A DNA stretch of 11,150 nucleotides from Candidatus Gallibacteroides avistercoris. GTDB lineage: Bacteria; Bacteroidota; Bacteroidia; Bacteroidales; CHK158-818. This document shows, piece after piece, positions 7,290 to 11,150 of this stretch (positions are counted from its first letter, which is position 1; each line of letters starts with the position of its first letter). The DNA lies in the NCBI GenBank assembly GCA_018714665.1, contig DVNA01000121.1, forward strand, positions 1 through 11,150, read 5' to 3'. The notes under the pieces were generated by a model. The model saw only the letters and a program-made list of their open reading frames with translations, made no database searches and was not told the origin of the DNA. The translations under genes and the position numbers were made by a program.

Positions 7290-8054
7290 ATGTCTTTGAA
7301 AATAAAGAAGTTACTAATTTCTCAACCCAAACCCGCATCTGAGAAATCTCCCTATTACGACATTGCTAAAAAATATGGAGTAAACATAGAATTCAGACCC
7401 TTTATCAAAGTAGAAGGCCTTACCCCGAAAGAATTCAGGCAACAGAAAATATCCATTCCTGAATATACCGCTGTCATTTTTACCGCGCGTACGGCCATAG
7501 ATCACTTTTTTAAATTATGCGAAGGGTTACGTGTTACCATCCCGGAAACAATGCGGTACTTCTGCGTAACAGAATCGATTGCCCTCTATCTGCAAAAATA
7601 CATCGTTTACAGAAAACGGAAAATTTTTTACGGCAACTCAGGGAAATTAGACGATTTAATTCCCGCCTTGTTGAAACACTCTTCCGAAAAATTCCTGTTA
7701 CCGGTTTCCGACGTACACAACGAAGAACATACGGCCATTTTGGACAAATACAATCTGAACTATACACGGGCCATCATGTACCGTACCGTCAGCAACGATT
7801 TCAAACCCGAAGAGAAGTTCGACTACGATATGCTGGTATTTTTCAGCCCGGCAGGCATTGCCTCGCTGATGAAAAACTTCCCCAATTTTGAACAACAAGA
7901 CATCCGCATCGGATGTTTCGGCCCGACAACGGCAAAAGCCGTTCGCGATGCAGGATTGCGCTTAGACGTGGAAGCACCTACACCGGAAATGCCCTCCATG
8001 ACGGCAGCCATTGAAAAATACTTGAAAGAGATGTCGAAACCATCGAAAAAATAA
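7290..8054 (+). CDS. Uroporphyrinogen-III synthase family protein (HemD-like)
   Basis: 254 residues, the usual length for HemD. The two-lobed family pattern can be followed: KKLLISQPKP at the N-terminus, TAVIFTARTAIDHFF (60-74) as the first lobe's TSxNAV-like site, LVFFSPAGIASL (182-193) as the second lobe's SPS-like site, IGCFGPTTAKAVRDAGL (207-223) as the conserved IGxxTAxA motif, and VEAPTPEMPSMTAAIEKYL near the end. HemD closes hydroxymethylbilane to uroporphyrinogen III in tetrapyrrole synthesis. The family is poorly conserved and has few obligate residues, so true enzyme activity cannot be read from the sequence. No other heme gene is nearby, and many Bacteroidales lack most of the pathway, so another role is possible. 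It follows DUF4271 by 9 bases and is followed by a strong hairpin. Confidence 0.82.
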   Translation: MSLKIKKLLISQPKPASEKSPYYDIAKKYGVNIEFRPFIKVEGLTPKEFRQQKISIPEYTAVIFTARTAIDHFFKLCEGLRVTIPETMRYFCVTESIALYLQKYIVYRKRKIFYGNSGKLDDLIPALLKHSSEKFLLPVSDVHNEEHTAILDKYNLNYTRAIMYRTVSNDFKPEEKFDYDMLVFFSPAGIASLMKNFPNFEQQDIRIGCFGPTTAKAVRDAGLRLDVEAPTPEMPSMTAAIEKYLKEMSKPSKK

Positions 8055-8077
8055 ACGGAAAAGTTTTTTAATAAGGG

Positions 8078-8126
8078 CCGGAAACGATGCTTGTATAAAT
8101 ACGGAGCCTATCGTTTTCGGTTTTTT
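8078..8126 (+). terminator. Strong hairpin plus T tract before rnpA: terminator or attenuator
   Basis: The outer stem pairs 8078-8088 (CCGGAAACGAT) with 8110-8120 (ATCGTTTTCGG), 11 pairs with one G:U. It continues inward with GCT (8089-8091) against AGC (8105-8107) and GTAT (8093-8096) against ATAC (8099-8102), with small bulges. Six T residues follow at once (8121-8126). This is a textbook intrinsic terminator for the upstream operon, but it ends only 16 bases before the rnpA start codon. Confidence 0.75.
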
Positions 8127-8142
8127 ATAACCCTACGACCCA

Positions 8143-8562
8143 ATGGATACACGTCTTACCCGGAATGAACGTTTAAGAGGGAAATCGGCCATAGACCGCC
8201 TTTTCTCCCGAGGGCGCTCTTTTGCCGTATTTCCGTTAAGAGCGGTATATTCGGTCGTATCGGTACCGGATGCACCCGAAATTTCATTGCTGGTAAGCGT
8301 TTCCAAGAAACGGTTCAAACGTGCGGTAAAGCGCAACAAAGTAAAACGGCTCATAAAAGAGACCTTCCGGCTGAAAAAGAGTATTGCCGCAGAAACGTTG
8401 AAAGAATCCGGGAAACAGGTTCACCTGGCCATTCTATACTTAGATAAAGAGATTCACCCGTACCACACATTCGATTCCCGGATGGAGGAACTCCTAAAAA
8501 GATTGGCCTCCGAAATTTGCAAAACCAACAACAGCAAAGAGAAACAGCCCCAGGACACATGA
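8143..8562 (+). CDS. rnpA: Ribonuclease P protein component
   Basis: 139 residues, slightly longer than the ~120 usual in other phyla because of a charged C-terminal tail. RnpA binds the catalytic RNA of RNase P and helps it remove 5' leaders from precursor tRNAs in the cytoplasm. The N-terminus has the family opening NERLRGKSAIDRLFSRGRSF (8-27), and the diagnostic RNR segment is intact: SKKRFKRAVKRNKVKRLIKE (54-73). The start ATG at 8143 gives the expected N-terminus. The last bases overlap the yidD start (ATGA at 8559-8562), so the two are translationally coupled. The common neighbour rpmH is not adjacent. No TAnnTTTG promoter is visible between the upstream hairpin and the start, so expression may depend on readthrough. 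Confidence 0.95.
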   Translation: MDTRLTRNERLRGKSAIDRLFSRGRSFAVFPLRAVYSVVSVPDAPEISLLVSVSKKRFKRAVKRNKVKRLIKETFRLKKSIAAETLKESGKQVHLAILYLDKEIHPYHTFDSRMEELLKRLASEICKTNNSKEKQPQDT

Positions 8563-8792
8563 AAAAAGCAATAAGCCGCATCGTTACATTCTTATTGTTG
8601 CTGCCGATTCATTTTTATCGCTACTGCCTGTCGCCACTCAAACCGCCTACGTGCCGTTTTGTTCCCACCTGTTCGGAATATGCCGTACAGGCAATCCGCA
8701 AATACGGGCCGATAAAAGGAAGTTGGCTGGCCCTCAAAAGATTGTGCCGCTGCCATCCGTGGGGAGGGAGCGGATACGACCCTGTCCCTTAA
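8559..8792 (+). CDS. yidD: Membrane protein insertion efficiency factor YidD
   Basis: 77 residues, typical for YidD. The protein has an N-terminal hydrophobic/amphipathic helix (ISRIVTFLLLLPIHFYRYCL) and then the family's cysteine- and glycine-rich signature: CRFVPTCSEYAVQAIRKYG, KGSWLALKR, and RCHPWGGSGYDPVP at the end. YidD sits at the inner face of the cytoplasmic membrane and assists YidC/Sec-dependent insertion of membrane proteins. The frame is open further upstream (from 8517), but the ATG at 8559 overlapping the rnpA stop by 4 bases gives the family-like N-terminus MKKAISRI. The rnpA-yidD pairing is widespread in bacteria. yidC does not follow here; a tatD gene does, after 9 bases. 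Confidence 0.95.
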   Translation: MKKAISRIVTFLLLLPIHFYRYCLSPLKPPTCRFVPTCSEYAVQAIRKYGPIKGSWLALKRLCRCHPWGGSGYDPVP

Positions 8793-8801
8793 ACGAAAGT
8801 C

Positions 8802-9461
8802 ATGTTTTATTACGACATACATACACACCGAATCCAGGAGAGAGAGGACGTCGTCTCCATTGTCAATCTACCGGACAAAGCAGATGAAATTCCTCATATA
8901 CCCAACACCTTTTTTTCCAGAGGCATTCTGCCCGAAGAGATACCGGATATTTTCGATGAAAAGGGATATTTCCGTATCCGGGAACAATTACACGATCCCC
9001 GCGTGGTGGCTGTGGGTGAGTGCGGTATAGACCATCGGATCACCACCATAGGTATCAGTGAACAGATTCAGATTTTCGAACGGATGATTCTCTTGTCCGA
9101 AGAGTTTCAAAAACCGTTAATCATACACAATGTCCGGGCTACCGGCGAAATAATGACATTGTACAAAAAATACCGCCCGACACAGCCTTGGATTATCCAC
9201 GGATTCCGGGGAAACATCCAAACGGCACAACAGCTGCAACGGCTCGGTATCTGGATTTCGTTAGGGGGCAAAACCTCTGAAACACTCTTTGCCTCCTCCG
9301 GGTTAGATTTGGGAAGAATCCTGCTCGAAACCGATGGTAAACCGGAACATTCTATCCAAGAGATCTACCATCAAACAGCGCAGAAACTATCCATGGATAA
9401 AAAGGAACTAATGGTCCTTATCCGAGAAAACGTACAAAAAATATTTCGATCCCTGCCATAA
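8802..9461 (+). CDS. TatD family metal-dependent hydrolase/DNase
   Basis: 219 residues, shorter than the ~260 of typical TatD. The metal-binding set of this amidohydrolase-superfamily TIM barrel is complete: His7 and His9 in DIHTH, Glu73 in GECGID, His109 in IIHNVRA, His133 in IIHGFRG, and Asp178 in LLETDG. TatD enzymes are Mg2+-dependent 3'-5' exonucleases linked to DNA repair, although some members may have other phosphoester substrates. The family's usual G(I/V)HP motif reads GILP here (residues 41-44), with the histidine lost. The short length comes from a compact region between the first motif and Glu73. The ATG at 8802 directly precedes the first barrel strand, 9 bases after yidD, so it is probably in the rnpA-yidD transcript. 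Confidence 0.9.
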   Translation: MFYYDIHTHRIQEREDVVSIVNLPDKADEIPHIPNTFFSRGILPEEIPDIFDEKGYFRIREQLHDPRVVAVGECGIDHRITTIGISEQIQIFERMILLSEEFQKPLIIHNVRATGEIMTLYKKYRPTQPWIIHGFRGNIQTAQQLQRLGIWISLGGKTSETLFASSGLDLGRILLETDGKPEHSIQEIYHQTAQKLSMDKKELMVLIRENVQKIFRSLP

Positions 9462-9500
9462 AAAGCAAAAGGGGCATTTCTTTTATTTTCAGTTATAATA

Positions 9501-9516
9501 CCCTATCTTTGTAGGG
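9501..9516 (+). promoter_or_regulatory. tyrS promoter -7 box within a small inverted repeat
   Basis: TATCTTTG at 9504-9511 is an exact match to the Bacteroidales -7 box. It is flanked by the inverted repeat CCCTA (9501-9505) and TAGGG (9512-9516). No TTG is seen at the expected -33 position, so the -33 element is weak or absent. The start codon of tyrS is 34 bases after the box. Confidence 0.6.
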
Positions 9517-9545
9517 CAAAATACGAAAACGCTAAAACTGTAAAA

Positions 9546-10838
9546 ATGGACTTTGTTGAAGAACTGAGGTGGCGAGGCATGATCCACGACATGATGCCCG
9601 GCACACAAGAACAATTACAAAAAGAGATGACTACGGCCTATGTAGGTATCGACCCTACGGCCGACTCGTTACATATAGGACATCTGGTCTCTGTTATGAT
9701 GTTGCGGCATTTTCAACGGGCAGGACACCGCCCCATCGCACTGGTAGGAGGAGCAACGGGCATGATAGGCGATCCCTCGATGAAATCGCAGGAACGCAAA
9801 TTGCTCGACGAAGAGACACTGCGCCATAACCAGGAGTGCATCAAGAAACAGTTGTCCAAATTCCTCGACTTTGATTCGGACGCCCCGAATGCGGCCAAAC
9901 TGGTAAACAACTACGACTGGATGAAGAACTTTACCTTCCTCGATTTTATCCGGGATATCGGCAAGTGCATCACCGTCAACTACATGATGGCCAAAGATTC
10001 CGTTAAACGCCGCCTCTCGGGAGAAACAGGAGCAGGGCTCTCCTTTACCGAATTTTCATACCAGCTGGTACAGGGTTACGACTTCCTGTATCTGAACAAA
10101 AACCTGAATTGCAAATTACAAATGGGAGGATCCGACCAATGGGGCAACATCACCACGGGGACAGAACTGATTCGCCGCGTTACCGGCGGAGAGGCCTACG
10201 CCCTGACCTGCCCGCTCATCACCAAGGCCGACGGCGGGAAATTCGGGAAGACGGAATCTGGAAACGTTTGGCTTGATCCACGCTACACCTCTCCCTACAA
10301 ATTCTACCAGTTCTGGTTAAATGTCAGCGATATAGATGCCGAAAAGTATATCAAGATATTCACCTCCCTATCCAAGGAAGAGATAGACACATTGATTCAG
10401 GAACAGCACGAGGCACCTCATTTGCGGCCCTTGCAAAAACGACTGGCCAAAGAGATAACCGTTATGGTACACTCGGAAGAAGACTACAACGCAGCTGTCG
10501 AAGCATCGGGAATCCTCTTCGGAAATGCGACATCCGAACAACTGCGGAAACTGGATGAAGATACTCTGTTGTCGGTTTTCGAGGGAGTACCCCAATTTGA
10601 CATCAGCCGCGACCAACTTTCACAAGGAATCAAGGCCGTTGACCTGATGACGGAAATGGCCAACATATTCTCCTCAAAAGGAGAGATGCGGAAAACCGTA
10701 CAAGGCGGAGGCGTAGCCGTAAACAAAGTAAAACTACAAGCCTTTGATACCGTCATCGACTCAAAAGAGCTGTTGAACGACAAATATATCCTGGTACAAA
10801 AAGGAAAGAAAAACTATTTCTTACTGATTGCCAAATAG
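9546..10838 (+). CDS. tyrS: Tyrosyl-tRNA synthetase
   Basis: 430 residues, normal for the bacterial TyrRS of the E. coli/B. stearothermophilus type. It activates tyrosine with ATP and charges tRNA-Tyr. Class I signatures are present: HIGH at 43-46 after AYVGIDPTADSL, and the KMSKS equivalent KFGKT at 232-236. The tyrosine pocket pattern Tyr172-x3-Gln176-x2-Asp179 is intact, followed by QMGGSDQWGN (192-201). The C-terminal ~75 residues form an S4-like RNA-binding domain (EMRKTVQGGGVAVNKVKL). The start ATG at 9546 gives the family-like N-terminus with no missing strand. It has its own promoter and a strong terminator, so it looks monocistronic. Nothing is unusual in the protein. Confidence 0.97.
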   Translation: MDFVEELRWRGMIHDMMPGTQEQLQKEMTTAYVGIDPTADSLHIGHLVSVMMLRHFQRAGHRPIALVGGATGMIGDPSMKSQERKLLDEETLRHNQECIKKQLSKFLDFDSDAPNAAKLVNNYDWMKNFTFLDFIRDIGKCITVNYMMAKDSVKRRLSGETGAGLSFTEFSYQLVQGYDFLYLNKNLNCKLQMGGSDQWGNITTGTELIRRVTGGEAYALTCPLITKADGGKFGKTESGNVWLDPRYTSPYKFYQFWLNVSDIDAEKYIKIFTSLSKEEIDTLIQEQHEAPHLRPLQKRLAKEITVMVHSEEDYNAAVEASGILFGNATSEQLRKLDEDTLLSVFEGVPQFDISRDQLSQGIKAVDLMTEMANIFSSKGEMRKTVQGGGVAVNKVKLQAFDTVIDSKELLNDKYILVQKGKKNYFLLIAK

Positions 10839-10864
10839 AGTCAAGATAATACAAACGGACATTT

Positions 10865-10895
10865 AAAGGGAGAAACAAAATTTCTCCCTTTTTCT
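10865..10895 (+). terminator. Intrinsic terminator of tyrS
   Basis: A perfect 11-base stem, 10865-10875 (AAAGGGAGAAA) and 10881-10891, closes a 5-base loop (CAAAA) and runs into a T-rich tract (TTTTTC). It begins 26 bases after the tyrS stop. Confidence 0.88.
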
Positions 10896-10929
10896 TTACC
10901 TCCACTATTCTCTCCTTTAAAAGAAGACT

Positions 10930-10949
10930 GCTTTTTATCCGTAAAAAGC
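10930..10949. other. Small hairpin downstream of tyrS terminator
   Basis: A perfect 8-base inverted repeat (GCTTTTTA, loop TCCG, TAAAAAGC) is followed by CTTTTCC. It could be a weak backup terminator for tyrS or a structural element of the AT-rich intergenic region; the T tract is short, so the role is uncertain. Confidence 0.35.
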
Positions 10950-10957
10950 CTTTTCCT

Positions 10958-11001
10958 ATAATTATGAAATAAATATAAAATAAAAAATCTTTCATAGTTA
11001 T
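10958..11001. repeat. AT-rich imperfect inverted repeat, 12-base arms
   Basis: The arm at 10958-10969 (ATAATTATGAAA) is the reverse complement of 10990-11001 (TTTCATAGTTAT) except at one position. The 20-base spacer is almost pure A/T. It lies about 35 bases upstream of the -7 box for the last gene, where a regulator could bind, but in such AT-rich DNA chance pairing is likely. Confidence 0.3.
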
Positions 11002-11034
11002 CATAAAAAAGATGACTTCTCCATTATTTATCTG

Positions 11035-11042
11035 TATATTTG
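11035..11042 (+). promoter_or_regulatory. Promoter -7 box for the gene at the right edge
   Basis: TATATTTG matches the Bacteroidales TAnnTTTG box exactly. No TTG is seen about 20 bases upstream. It lies 62 bases before the ATG at 11105, leaving a leader of about 55 bases. Confidence 0.5.
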
Positions 11043-11104
11043 AAAAATATAGGGGAGTTCGGCAGATTCAAATTTGAAAACATACACCTTAAACACACAC
11101 TATT

Positions 11105-11150
11105 ATGAAGCACTTATCCGTTACTGCCATTTTTATCGGCATGATTCTCT
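11105..11150 (+). CDS. Start of a probable exported protein, 3' partial
   Basis: Only the first 15 codons are in the window: MKHLSVTAIFIGMIL. A basic residue pair near the N-terminus followed by a run of hydrophobic residues is what a Sec signal peptide or lipoprotein signal looks like. The ATG follows a plausible promoter by about 60 bases and an AT-rich leader with no Shine-Dalgarno sequence, which is normal for this phylum. The product cannot be identified. The short open frame would be unremarkable on its own; the promoter, spacing and signal-like sequence support it. Confidence 0.55.
   Translation, partial: MKHLSVTAIFIGMIL

Noticed and set aside
1..11150. Search for mobile elements, CRISPR arrays, tRNA/rRNA genes, toxin-antitoxin pairs or a defence island
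   Set aside because: No transposase, integrase, regular direct repeats, structural RNA or defence gene could be recognised; the genes are core and their order looks normal for the group.

Overview
The window looks like ordinary core chromosome of a member of the Bacteroidales (Bacteroidota). The evidence is the TAnnTTTG-type -7 promoter boxes, the scarcity of Shine-Dalgarno sequences before start codons, and several families typical of the phylum: a DUF4271 membrane protein, a multidomain TGS/uridine-kinase-like nucleoside kinase, and a TlpA-like thioredoxin-fold protein without cysteine pair. As I recall it, the run DUF4271 - HemD-like - rnpA - yidD - tatD - tyrS is a recurrent Bacteroidales gene order. 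Genus cannot be decided from the sequence alone.

Layout. (1) 2-841, plus strand: the 3' part of an exported thioredoxin-fold protein, cut by the window edge. It meets a convergent nucleoside kinase gene (916-2592, minus strand), and a hairpin with A and T tracts on both sides lies between them, probably ending transcription from both directions. (2) 2593-2883: an AT-rich divergent intergenic region with a good Bacteroidales promoter facing each way. (3) 2884-4704, plus strand: a Na+/phosphate cotransporter with a C-terminal PhoU domain, followed 72 bases later by an NAD-dependent epimerase/dehydratase (4777-5784). (4) 5865-8054: LOG-family phosphoribohydrolase, DUF4271 membrane protein and HemD-like protein, separated by only 9 bases each and probably one operon. 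(5) A long hairpin with a T tract at 8078-8126, then rnpA and yidD (overlapping by 4 bases) and tatD 9 bases later. (6) tyrS (9546-10838) with its own promoter and a clean intrinsic terminator. (7) A 266-base intergenic region leading into the first 15 codons of a probable exported protein at the right edge.

The genes are mostly housekeeping: tRNA 5' maturation (RnpA), membrane protein insertion (YidD), a TatD nuclease, tyrosyl-tRNA charging, phosphate uptake and nucleotide salvage. I saw no mobile element, CRISPR array, tRNA or rRNA gene, and no convincing undescribed defence or biosynthetic system. The points most worth a second look are a strong terminator-like hairpin directly before rnpA with no visible promoter after it, the HemD-like gene outside any heme operon, the uncharacterised DUF4271 partner, the thioredoxin fold without its CXXC pair, and the inverted repeat around the tyrS -7 box.
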